This document shows positions 1-7,545 of a stretch of DNA of 38,992 nt, piece after piece; within the stretch, counting starts at the first letter, position 1, and each line of letters opens with the position of its first letter. Position numbers and translations under genes: made by a program. Source of the DNA: CAZGTQ01 sp964528575 (GTDB lineage: Bacteria > Planctomycetota > UBA1135 > GCA-002686595); the NCBI GenBank assembly GCA_964528575.1, contig CAZGTQ010000107.1:1-38992 (forward strand), in the 5' to 3' direction. A model generated the notes under the pieces. That model saw only the letters and a program-made list of their open reading frames with translations. It was not told where the DNA came from and searched no databases.

Positions 1-119
1 CGACTGCTCGCGGACGCGCGGTCGACGTCCGGGTTCGAGAGCCACTCGACGACCATCGAGACCCGCCCGGTCGAGTCCGACCGCCGCTTCAGCTCACCGA
101 GTAGCGTCTCGTCGATCAT
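1..119 (-). CDS. Hypothetical protein, N-terminal part only (runs off the window)
   Basis: An open minus-strand frame begins with ATG at 119 and stays open to the left edge, giving 39 visible codons. The product starts MIDETLLGELKRR and continues as a polar, probably helical segment with a WLSNPDVDRAS stretch. A weak purine-rich stretch (GGACAGGG) lies just before the ATG. It is divergent from the WD40-like gene that starts at 326. I do not recognise a family, and too little is visible to assign a role. It could also be a chance ORF, although the start codon and absence of stops make a real truncated gene the better reading. Confidence 0.4.
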   Translation of the reverse strand, partial: MIDETLLGELKRRSDSTGRVSMVVEWLSNPDVDRASASS

Positions 120-325
120 CCCTGTCCGCCGGAGCTCAGATATTCTCTTCCACGAGGACGCGCCGAAGCCAGCCAGCAGTGGCGCGGAGGATAGCGCCAC
201 GCTCGCCGCTGCGAAAGAACCGTGTCGGGACGCACGGCATTGCCGGGTTCCTCGGCGAGCTCCGACACATACACTGTCCGTTCTGCTCCGTTCCAGATGG
301 TTGGCCCCGCCGGAGGTCGTCCCCG

Positions 326-1303
326 ATGAGAACCTCGTCCCGTGCCGCTGTCGCCACTCTTGCCGCACTAGCCACCCTCGCTCCGCTCGCGCGCGCGCAG
401 ACGATTCCGTCGACCGTCGTCGACACGCACGCGACGAACGTCGACTTCGTCGCGTTCGCGGACGCCGGGGACCTGCTCGTGTCGGCATCGTTCGATGCGC
501 TGCACGCGTGGAACCTCGACAAGGGTGAGCACGCGTGGAAGAAGCAGGCGCCCGAGACGGGCTTCGCGGGGTTGATGAGCGACGGGGACGACATGCTCGT
601 CTACGTGCAACGCGGGATCCGCGCGATCCAGCCGGTCGACGTCGCGGACGGGACGCTGGGATCGCCCACGACCGGCGGCGATCCGCTCGACCGCGCCACG
701 TGCGCCGTCGCCGATCCCGAGGGACGCTGGGTCTGGCTCGGGACCGTGAAGGGCGGCGCCGTGCGGCTCGTCCCAGAGGACGTGAACGGCTGGAAGCAGC
801 GCGCGATGGACAACGGCGGCGTCACGTGCCTCGCGGCGGACCCGCAGGGCAAGCTCCTCGCCATCGGCGGAGCGGACGGCTCGATCCGGTTCCTGAAGGC
901 GTCGAGCGCCGAGCGCGAGGACGTGGTGATCGAGAGCGCGGGCCCGAAGCCGACGGCGCTCGCGTTCGACGCACGCGGCAAGACGCTCGTCGTCGGCTAC
1001 GACGACGGCTCGCTGCGCACGTACCACGCGAAGTCGGGCAAGCTCGACGAGGAGCTCGGCGCGCACGGCCAGGCGATCGGCGCCGTCGCGGTCGACCCGA
1101 AGGGCAAGTGGATCGTCTCGGGCGACGCGGGCGGAGAGCTGCGGGCGTGGAACGCGAAGTCGGGCAAGGAGCTCGCGACGTTCGCCGCCGCGGAATCCAC
1201 GTCGTCGGTGACGTCGCTCGCGTTCGCGCCGGACGGCAAGACGCTCGCCTCGAACGGCGCGGGACCGCGGGTCGTGCTCTGGGACCTCGGCGCGGGGCTG
1301 TAG
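326..1303 (+). CDS. Exported WD40-like beta-propeller protein
   Basis: The 325-residue product has a clear Sec signal peptide (residues 1-24, hydrophobic core then LARAQ, likely cut after Ala24). It is followed by repeated propeller-like units of about 40 residues with the pattern 'hydrophobic strand - DPxGKW - GDAGGELRAWNAKSGKE'. The last two units (LAADPQGKLLAIGG and FAPDGKTLASNG) are the most canonical WD40/quinoprotein-like blades. The frame is open upstream to 179, but ATG 326 is chosen because GGAGG lies 9 nt before it and it begins the signal peptide. The gene ends 7 nt before the potassium-channel gene, so the two are probably co-transcribed. WD40 propellers usually act as binding scaffolds; the ligand cannot be read from sequence. 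An intracellular form from an upstream start is unlikely. Confidence 0.8.
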   Translation: MRTSSRAAVATLAALATLAPLARAQTIPSTVVDTHATNVDFVAFADAGDLLVSASFDALHAWNLDKGEHAWKKQAPETGFAGLMSDGDDMLVYVQRGIRAIQPVDVADGTLGSPTTGGDPLDRATCAVADPEGRWVWLGTVKGGAVRLVPEDVNGWKQRAMDNGGVTCLAADPQGKLLAIGGADGSIRFLKASSAEREDVVIESAGPKPTALAFDARGKTLVVGYDDGSLRTYHAKSGKLDEELGAHGQAIGAVAVDPKGKWIVSGDAGGELRAWNAKSGKELATFAAAESTSSVTSLAFAPDGKTLASNGAGPRVVLWDLGAGL

Positions 1304-1310
1304 CGCGCGC

Positions 1311-2117
1311 ATGGAGCTCACGGGCTGGCGAGCGCGCGCCCACGAGGTCATCTACGAGGCGGACACGCCTTCGGGCAAGGCGTTCGACGTCGCGCTGATC
1401 GCTGCGATCGTCGCATCGATCATCGTCGTGATGCTCGAGAGCGTCGCGGAGGTGCGCGCGGAGCACGGCGCCGCGCTGCGGGCCGCGGAGTGGGGGTTCA
1501 CGCTCCTGTTCACGGTCGAATACGTGCTGCGGCTGCTCTGCGTCGAGCGGCCGCGGCGGTACGCCGCGAGCTTCTACGGCATCGTCGACCTGCTCGCGAT
1601 CGTGCCGACGTACGTCAGCGTGCTGTTGCCGGGAGCGCAGTACCTGATCGTGATTCGCTCGCTGCGCATCCTGCGCGTGTTCCGCGTGCTCAAGCTCGCG
1701 CACTACATGGCCGAGGTCGAGGTGATGGGGCGCGCGATGCGGGCGAGCGCGCGCAAGATCCTCGTGTTCGTGTACTCGGTGCTCACGCTCGTCGTCGTGC
1801 TCGGCGCGCTGATGTACCTGATCGAGGGCGCGGAGAACGGCTTCACGAGCATGCCGCGCTCCGTCTACTGGGCGATCGTCACGCTGACGACCGTCGGCTA
1901 CGGGGACATCGCGCCGCAGACGCCGCCCGGGCAGGTGCTGGCGTCGGCGATCATGATCCTCGGCTACGGCATCATCGCGGTGCCCACGGGCATCGTGACC
2001 GTCGAGATGTCGCGCGCGTCGCGCCAGCCGATCTCGGGCCAGGCGTGTCCGGCTTGCAGCGCCGAGGGACACGCCCACGACGCGGTGCACTGCAAGTACT
2101 GCGGATCGAAGCTGTAG
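1311..2117 (+). CDS. Voltage-gated potassium channel (Kv-type, six TM) with C-terminal zinc ribbon
   Basis: The 268-residue product is a six-helix ion channel of the bacterial Kv superfamily. Hydrophobic segments S1 (about 25-42) and S2 (about 60-77) lead to an arginine-rich S4 near 116-130 (IRSLRILRVFRVLKL), then S5 (148-170). The pore loop carries the selectivity filter TVGYGD at 194-199, and S6 spans about 208-230. S4 has charged residues roughly every third position, as expected of a voltage sensor. The C-terminus is unusual: Cys246, Cys249, Cys261 and Cys264 form a CxxC...CxxC zinc ribbon (CPAC...CKYC) instead of a RCK/KTN or cyclic-nucleotide domain. The product conducts K+ across the cytoplasmic membrane. 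It follows the WD40-like gene by 7 nt. The family call is firm; the role of the zinc ribbon is unknown. Confidence 0.92.
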   Translation: MELTGWRARAHEVIYEADTPSGKAFDVALIAAIVASIIVVMLESVAEVRAEHGAALRAAEWGFTLLFTVEYVLRLLCVERPRRYAASFYGIVDLLAIVPTYVSVLLPGAQYLIVIRSLRILRVFRVLKLAHYMAEVEVMGRAMRASARKILVFVYSVLTLVVVLGALMYLIEGAENGFTSMPRSVYWAIVTLTTVGYGDIAPQTPPGQVLASAIMILGYGIIAVPTGIVTVEMSRASRQPISGQACPACSAEGHAHDAVHCKYCGSKL

Positions 2118-2179
2118 CCGTCGCGTAACTCGTACGGCGCACTCTTGACGAAACGCGGAAGGGGCGTCGGGGTGGAGGG

Positions 2180-3832
2180 ATGCGCCACACCGGCATCCTC
2201 CTCCTCGCGCTCGCCGCGCCCGCCGCGGCGCAGTGCGACCTCGTCTCCGTTCCGGGCATGCTCGAAGGTGCTTCGCTCGCCTTCACCGACTACGGGCACG
2301 CGCTCGCCACGGACGGAGCGCGGCTCGTCGTCTCGACCTTCGGTGAAGCGGTGCACGCCACCCAGGGCCCGCAGCCGTTCCACGGCGCGGTGTGGATCCA
2401 CCGGCTCGCGAGCGGCTCGTGGGTCCTGGAGCAGAAGCTCCGCGGCACCACGTTCCTCGGGCTGGACTTCTTCGGCTGGGATTGCGCGATCGACGGCGAT
2501 CGGCTCGTCGTGAGCGCGCCGGGCGCCTGCGTCAGCGACTGCTTGCCGGGCGTGCCGCCGGGGCGGGTCGTCTTCTACGAGCGCGGCTCCGGGGGCTGGC
2601 TCGAGGTCCTGCGCACGACGAGCTCCGAGGCGTCGGCGAGCGACGCGTTCGGCCGCTCGCTCGATCTCGACGGCGACCGCGCGGTCGTCGGCGCGTTCGA
2701 CCGGGCGTTCGTCTTCGAGCGCGCCGGGAGCGGTTGGGCGGAGGTCGCGGTGCTCGCCGGCGCGCCCGGCTCGAACTTCGGCGCGGACGTCGCGCTCGAC
2801 GGAGCTCGCATCGCCGTGTCCGCGCCGCCGCAGCCGTTCGGGCCGAACCAGGACGGCGGCAGCGTGCACGTATTCGAGGGCGGCGGCGGTTCGTGGAGCG
2901 AGGTGGCGGTCCTCGCGCCGCCCGCCGTGCCGGGAGCGATCGAGCTCTTCGGCACGTCGGTCGCGCTCGCGGGCGAGCGGCTGGCGGTGGGCGCTCCGCG
3001 CGCGTCCTACGTCGCGCTGCCGCCGGCGGCGGAGCTCGTGCAGGCGGACCCCGGCGTCGTCGACGCCGGAGCGGTCTTCGTCTTCGAGCGCGCGCCCTCG
3101 GGCGCGTGGCTCCTCGACGCGCGCGTCGGCGACGTCGAGCCGTCGATCGCCGGGTGGTTCGGCTCGTCGGTCGCGCTCGACGGCGCGCGGCTGCTCGCGG
3201 GCGCGATCGCCCGCTCGGAGGCGCACCTGTTCGAGCGCACGCCGCTCGGCTGGGCGGAGCGCGCGCCGCTCCGCGTGCCGGTGCCGGACGAGCCGGGCGC
3301 GACGCTCCCGGACGAGCGCTTCGGGCGCTCGGTCGCGCTCGCGGGCGGCGTGCTCGCCGTCGGCGCGCCCGGGAAGGACGGCGCGGCGCCGGACGTCGGC
3401 GCGGTGTACGCGCAGCAACTCGCGCTGCTCGCGTGCGCGACGCCCGCGCTCGTCGGCGTCCCGACGTTCGTGCCCGCGTCGACAGGCGGCGCGCACGTGC
3501 TCGCGCTGGACGCCGGCGCGGCGCGCGCCGGCGACATCTATCTCGCCCTGGGCAGCGCCTCCGGCGCCGCGCCCGGGACCGCGGTCGGCGACGTGGTCGT
3601 GCCGCTCGTGCTCGACGCCTACACGCTCGCGACGATCGCGCAGGCGTCGAGCGGAGCGTTCGTGCAGACGCTCGGCGTGCTCGACACCGCGGGTCGCGCG
3701 ACCGCGGCGATCGCGGTGCCGCCGCTCGCAGTCGGCGCGGTCGGGCTCGAGCTGCACCACGCGGCGGTCGTCGTCGGCCCGGGCGGCATCGATCTCGCGG
3801 CGGGCCCCGCTCGACTGCGCATCGTGCCGTAG
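2180..3832 (+). CDS. Exported FG-GAP (integrin-alpha-like propeller) protein
   Basis: The 550-residue product begins with a signal peptide (residues 1-17, ending PAAAQ). It is built of repeated FG-GAP units: 'FG.SvaLdGdRlaVGAp......GaVfVFer...gW.e.a.L'. Examples are DAFGRSLDLDGDRAVVGAFD and WFGSSVALDGARLLAGA. At least six such units occupy roughly residues 35-410, consistent with a seven-bladed propeller like integrin alpha subunits. From about residue 415 the repeats stop and a glycine/alanine-rich beta module of about 130 residues closes the protein; similar tails occur on three other exported proteins in this window. GGAGGG abuts the ATG, which is closer than usual; a second purine run (GGAAGGGG) lies about 15 nt upstream. 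Likely an extracellular adhesion or surface protein; the ligand is unknown. Confidence 0.85.
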   Translation: MRHTGILLLALAAPAAAQCDLVSVPGMLEGASLAFTDYGHALATDGARLVVSTFGEAVHATQGPQPFHGAVWIHRLASGSWVLEQKLRGTTFLGLDFFGWDCAIDGDRLVVSAPGACVSDCLPGVPPGRVVFYERGSGGWLEVLRTTSSEASASDAFGRSLDLDGDRAVVGAFDRAFVFERAGSGWAEVAVLAGAPGSNFGADVALDGARIAVSAPPQPFGPNQDGGSVHVFEGGGGSWSEVAVLAPPAVPGAIELFGTSVALAGERLAVGAPRASYVALPPAAELVQADPGVVDAGAVFVFERAPSGAWLLDARVGDVEPSIAGWFGSSVALDGARLLAGAIARSEAHLFERTPLGWAERAPLRVPVPDEPGATLPDERFGRSVALAGGVLAVGAPGKDGAAPDVGAVYAQQLALLACATPALVGVPTFVPASTGGAHVLALDAGAARAGDIYLALGSASGAAPGTAVGDVVVPLVLDAYTLATIAQASSGAFVQTLGVLDTAGRATAAIAVPPLAVGAVGLELHHAAVVVGPGGIDLAAGPARLRIVP

Positions 3833-4012
3833 CTCGTTTGTCAGAAGTCACGGCTTGCCGTGGTGCTTGCGGCGACGCCGGCACGTCGACGGCTCCGTCG
3901 TACACGTGGAGCGCGCCGCGCGCGCGATCTACAGCCACAGCATCGCTCCATCGTCGATTCGCCGCGGACGCGGCGGTGTCCCGCGCGTAACGAACGCCGT
4001 ACCATCCGCCCC

Positions 4013-4753
4013 ATGGCCGAGCGCTGCCTTCATTGCGACGCGCCGCTCGCCGGCGCCTACTGCTCTGCGTGCGGGCAGCGCGCGGCGACCGGGCGGCTCT
4101 CGTTGCGCGAGGCGCTCGAGCAGGCCGTCCAAGGCTTCACCGCGCTCGACCGCGCGTGGCCCGCGACCGTCGTGGGGCTCGCGCGCGATCCCGGCGGCAC
4201 CGCGGCGCGCTACGTGGAGGGCCACCGCGTCGCCTACGTGACGCCGGTCCGGTGGGCGGCGTGGATGGTCGGTCTCTACGTCGTCGCAATGAACCTGCTC
4301 GAGCTCGAGCCGGTGACGATCACGACGACCGGCGCGAGCGCCGAAGAGGCTGCCGCAGCGAAGGGGCTCGCGCTCGACGCGGTGCGCAGCTCGTGGAGCC
4401 TCGCGACGCTCTTCGCGATCCCCATCGTCGCACTCCTCCAACGCTCGCTCTTCCGCCGCTCGGGCCGCAACTGGGCCGAGTGCACCGCGTTCCTGCTCCT
4501 GCTGACCGGCGAGCTCTACCTCTTCTCGCTCCTGCTCCTGCCGCTCGCGGCGACGGAGCCGAAGCTCGACTTCGCCGTTCGCGGGCTCCTGGCGCTCGCG
4601 TACTTCACCTGGGGCGCCGCGCGCTTCCACGGAGAGCGCATGCCGCTCGCCCTGCTCAAGACGGCGGCGCTGGGCATCGCCTCCGTGCTCGCGATGCTCC
4701 CCGTGATCCTGATCGGACTGTACCCGCTGATCCGCTCGATGAGCGCGGACTGA
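4013..4753 (+). CDS. DUF3667 family membrane protein with N-terminal zinc ribbon
   Basis: The 246-residue product starts with a compact zinc ribbon (Cys5, Cys8, Cys17, Cys20; ending CSACGQ). An amphipathic linker and four to five hydrophobic helices follow (about 80-100, 125-145, 165-185, 190-205 and 215-240). The YCSxCGQ ribbon plus this membrane array is the signature of DUF3667, a widespread family without known function. The frame is open upstream to 3860, but ATG 4013 is chosen because it starts directly at the ribbon, as in family members; no good Shine-Dalgarno sequence precedes it. It sits alone after a 180-nt gap and converges on the next gene, with the two stop codons directly abutting (4751-4753 and 4754-4756). 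Confidence 0.8.
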   Translation: MAERCLHCDAPLAGAYCSACGQRAATGRLSLREALEQAVQGFTALDRAWPATVVGLARDPGGTAARYVEGHRVAYVTPVRWAAWMVGLYVVAMNLLELEPVTITTTGASAEEAAAAKGLALDAVRSSWSLATLFAIPIVALLQRSLFRRSGRNWAECTAFLLLLTGELYLFSLLLLPLAATEPKLDFAVRGLLALAYFTWGAARFHGERMPLALLKTAALGIASVLAMLPVILIGLYPLIRSMSAD

Positions 4754-5806
4754 CTACTCCGTGCTCGCGCTCGCCTCGAACACCGAGCGCGTGTCGAGGC
4801 CCGCGACCAGCTCGTTCTCGCTCTCGACGCCGCCGAAGTCCTGCCGCCACGATTGCTCGACGGCGAGCCGGCCCTCGAGCTCGAGCGCCAGCGACGAGAA
4901 GCGCCCCGCCGCGAGATCCCACTCGAGCGTGCCCTCGCCCGCGAGCCGCCAGCGCGCGTCGACGGACATCTCCTTGCGCTCGGAGGCGTGCCGCGTCGGC
5001 TCGAGCCACGCGAGGACCTGCGCCGCGAGCGCTTCCGACGCGAGCTCGAGGTCGATCTCGAGCGCGAGCACGGCGATCTTGCGCCCGTCGACCTCGCGCG
5101 TCTCGCTCCACGTGACGATCGCTTCGCCGTCCGCCTCGCGCCACGGCGATGCGAGCGTGGTCGTGCAGCCGACGAGCACGTCCTCGGCACCGACCTGGTC
5201 GTACGGCCCGTCGCTGATCTCGTCCAGCCGCAGGGGCCACTTCCCACCGGGAGCGAAGAGCGCGGCGACCTTCTTGCCCTCGATCTTCCACTGCGCGCCG
5301 AGCTCGACCGCGGACGCCGGGAGCAGCGCGCGCAGGTCGAGGTCCTCGCGGACGTCGTCGAGCCCCTCGATCTCGCGCTCGCTCTCGAGCTTCACGTCGT
5401 ACGCCTCCTTCTCGGCGTTCCACGCGAACAGCAGCTCCTCGTCGACGAGCGGAGACGCCATGGCGACGTGGTAACGCGCCGAGCCCATCTCGGTCTCGAG
5501 CGACGCATCCGCCGTCAGCCCGGCCTCCTCGACCCTCCGCGCGAGCTTCGCCGGGCGGCCGTCGCGCGTCGGGCCGTGCTCGTCGACGACGACGAGCACG
5601 CGCTCGATCGACGCCTCCATCGTGGGCGGCGGGTCGAACGTGATCTCGAAGCCGCCCATCGTCTGGGACATCTCGTCGAGCTGCCAAGACGTCCTCTCGA
5701 CGAAGCGCTTGCGCAGGACGGAGCCGTCCTCGACGGCAAACGCCGGGCCATCGGGCGCGGGAGCGGCGAGCAGCGCCGCGAGCAGAGCCAGGATCGAAGT
5801 CTTCAT
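4754..5806 (-). CDS. Exported protein of unknown function
   Basis: The 350-residue product has a signal peptide (MKTSILALLAALLAAPAP) and a mature part rich in Glu, Asp, Leu and Ala with alternating beta-like segments. Recognisable stretches are few (GGFEITFDPPPTME and VELGAQWKIEGKKV). The layout resembles planctomycete proteins that compute with a 'DUF'-type lipid-binding beta fold, but I cannot name a family. ATG 5806 is preferred over the longer frame start at 5872 because AGGAGA lies about 8 nt upstream of it. The extra 22 residues of the longer form would be encoded mainly by the 15-bp tandem repeats (NYSGP, NYSVP) and would sit in front of the signal peptide. The gene is transcribed towards the DUF3667 gene and divergently from the CaCA antiporter. 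Confidence 0.6.
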   Translation of the reverse strand: MKTSILALLAALLAAPAPDGPAFAVEDGSVLRKRFVERTSWQLDEMSQTMGGFEITFDPPPTMEASIERVLVVVDEHGPTRDGRPAKLARRVEEAGLTADASLETEMGSARYHVAMASPLVDEELLFAWNAEKEAYDVKLESEREIEGLDDVREDLDLRALLPASAVELGAQWKIEGKKVAALFAPGGKWPLRLDEISDGPYDQVGAEDVLVGCTTTLASPWREADGEAIVTWSETREVDGRKIAVLALEIDLELASEALAAQVLAWLEPTRHASERKEMSVDARWRLAGEGTLEWDLAAGRFSSLALELEGRLAVEQSWRQDFGGVESENELVAGLDTRSVFEASASTE

Positions 5807-5821
5807 CGGGGCGGTCTCCTT

Positions 5822-5881
5822 GGGCCCAGAGTAGTTGGGCACAGAGTAGTTGGGCCCAGAGTAGTTGTGCACAGAGTACGC
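5822..5881. repeat. Four tandem 15-bp repeats in the leader of the 5806 gene
   Basis: Four head-to-tail 15-mers at 5822-5836, 5837-5851, 5852-5866 and 5867-5881 follow GGGCCCAGAGTAGTT. Units 1 and 3 are identical, unit 2 differs by one base (C to A), and unit 4 is degenerate. The array ends 15 nt before the chosen start codon of the minus-strand gene and fills most of its leader, so it could be an operator array, an mRNA element or a slippage-prone minisatellite. The unit is a multiple of three and contains no stop in the minus-strand frame (Asn-Tyr-Ser-Gly-Pro per unit), so a coding role is not formally excluded. Confidence 0.85.
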
Positions 5882-5949
5882 GAAGCCCGTTCGCTACACT
5901 CCCCCGCTTCGATGAGCGCCGCCCCTCATTTCCTCGTCCGCGCGCCCCG

Positions 5950-6918
5950 ATGCTGAGCGACTGGCTGCTGATCGCCGGCGGCCTCGCCCTGCTCGTCCTG
6001 GGCGGCGAGGGGCTCGTGCGGGGAGCGAGCGGGATCGCCCTGCTCGCGCGGATCACGCCCACGGTCGTGGGATTGACCGTCGTCGCGGCCGGCACGTCGA
6101 TGCCCGAGCTCGTCGTCTCGCTGCAGTCCGCGCTCGCCGACCATCCGACGCTCGCCATCGGCAACGTGGTCGGCTCGAACGTGTTCAACATCGGCGCGAT
6201 CCTCGCGCTGACGGCGATGCTGTGTCCGCTGCGCATCCAGGGCAACACGGTGCGCTTCGAATGGCCGATCGTCGTGCTCGCGGCGTTCCAGCTCCATCTG
6301 CTCGCGCGAGACGGGACGATCGACCGTCTCGAGGGCGGCTTCCTCGTCGGCGCGCTGGTCGCTTTCGTCGGCTATTCGGTGCTCGTCGCGCGCAAGCAGG
6401 CGACGACGATCGAGCGCCACGAGTTCGCGCGCATGTCGACCGCGTCGTTCGGCCGCTCGGGCGGCACCGCGTGGCTGACGAACGTCGTGGCGGTCGCGGT
6501 CGGCGTCGGCACCCTCGCGTTCGGCTCGACGTTGCTCGTCGACGGCGCAGTCGGCGTGGCCGGCGCGCTCGGCATGGACGACACGGTCATCGGCCTGACG
6601 GTCGTCGCGGCGGGAACGAGCGCCCCGGAGCTCGCCACCTCGCTCGTCGCCGCGCGCCGCGGCCAGGCGGACGTCGCCGTCGCCAACGTGCTCGGTTCGA
6701 ACGTCTTCAACGTGCTGTGCATCGCCGGGGTGACGAGTCTCGTGCACCCGCTGCCCGTTCCGCCCGAGATCATCGCGCGCGACAATTGGTGGATGCTCGG
6801 CTTCTCGGTGGTCCTGTTCCCCGTGATGAGGAGCGGGATGCGCATCACCCGCGCGGAGGGCGCGCTCCTGTTCGCCGCCTTCGTCGTGTACATGACCACG
6901 CTGATCCGCAGCGTCTGA
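5950..6918 (+). CDS. Calcium/sodium (or proton) antiporter, CaCA family, YrbG-like
   Basis: The 322-residue product has about ten hydrophobic helices and the duplicated alpha-repeats that define cation/Ca2+ exchangers. The first is GTSMPEL at 48-54 with GNVVGSNVFN at 71-80; the second is GTSAPEL at 222-228 with NVLGSNVFN at 246-254. The Glu of each G-T-S-x-P-E motif and the Asn/Ser of each second motif line the ion site in this family. The length fits bacterial YrbG-type exchangers (about 320 residues). It acts in the cytoplasmic membrane, normally extruding Ca2+ in exchange for Na+ or H+. No clear Shine-Dalgarno sequence precedes the ATG. The UPF0316 gene follows after 24 nt, so the two probably share a transcript. 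The exchanged ion cannot be read with certainty. Confidence 0.92.
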   Translation: MLSDWLLIAGGLALLVLGGEGLVRGASGIALLARITPTVVGLTVVAAGTSMPELVVSLQSALADHPTLAIGNVVGSNVFNIGAILALTAMLCPLRIQGNTVRFEWPIVVLAAFQLHLLARDGTIDRLEGGFLVGALVAFVGYSVLVARKQATTIERHEFARMSTASFGRSGGTAWLTNVVAVAVGVGTLAFGSTLLVDGAVGVAGALGMDDTVIGLTVVAAGTSAPELATSLVAARRGQADVAVANVLGSNVFNVLCIAGVTSLVHPLPVPPEIIARDNWWMLGFSVVLFPVMRSGMRITRAEGALLFAAFVVYMTTLIRSV

Positions 6919-6942
6919 GCCCCTCGAATCGTCGATCCCGCG

Positions 6943-7512
6943 ATGGAGTTGCTCGACAGCCCGTTCGTGATCGTGGCGATGGTCTTCCTCGCCCGGGTCG
7001 TCGACGTCACGCTCGGCACGGTCCGCACGATCCTCGTCTTCCGCGGCCACAAATACTGGGCGGCGCTGATCGGCTTCGTCGAGATCCTGGTCTGGATCGT
7101 CGCCGTGAGCCGCGTGATCCAGAACCTCGACGATTGGTACCTCGCGGTCGCGTACGCGGGCGGCTTCGCGGCGGGGAACATCGTCGGGATCTGGGTCGAG
7201 GGCAAGCTCGCGATCGGCTCCGAGCTCGTCCGCGTCGTCTCGGAGAACGCGGACGTCCACCTGTCCGAGAAGCTGCGCAGCGCCGGTTTCCACGTCATCG
7301 AGATCCCCGCCCGCTCGAAGGGGCACGCGGTCGAGATCCTCCTCGTCGTCGAGCGCCGCCGGCGCATCCCCCAGCTCCTCCACTCGATCGACGCGTGCGA
7401 CCCGGAGGCGTACTACACCGTCTCCGACGTGAAGGACCAGGCGGCGCACTACCGCCGCGGCACCCGCCGCCGCACGGACCCGTCGCCATTCACGCCGACG
7501 AAGAAGAAGTGA
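6943..7512 (+). CDS. UPF0316 family membrane protein (DUF5698 + DUF2179)
   Basis: The 189-residue product has an N-terminal membrane part of three helices (about residues 6-20, 37-58 and 65-85) containing the family pattern ARVVDVTLGTVRTILVFRG. A soluble DUF2179-like domain follows (about 95-165) with EIPARSKGHAVEILLVVERR. The tail after 165 is basic and looks disordered. This two-part layout is that of UPF0316/YebE-like proteins, whose C-terminal domain is related to small regulatory domains also attached to YitT-type proteins; the biochemical role is unknown. It lies 24 nt downstream of the CaCA antiporter, so a link to ion homeostasis is possible but is inference only. Confidence 0.85.
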   Translation: MELLDSPFVIVAMVFLARVVDVTLGTVRTILVFRGHKYWAALIGFVEILVWIVAVSRVIQNLDDWYLAVAYAGGFAAGNIVGIWVEGKLAIGSELVRVVSENADVHLSEKLRSAGFHVIEIPARSKGHAVEILLVVERRRRIPQLLHSIDACDPEAYYTVSDVKDQAAHYRRGTRRRTDPSPFTPTKKK

Positions 7513-7545
7513 CGAAGAGTGGGGACCGATGCTCGGTCATGACGC

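Noticed and set aside
5806..5872. Longer N-terminus of the 4754-5806 gene
   Set aside because: It would put 22 residues encoded mainly by tandem repeats in front of a signal peptide, while a good ribosome-binding site serves ATG 5806.
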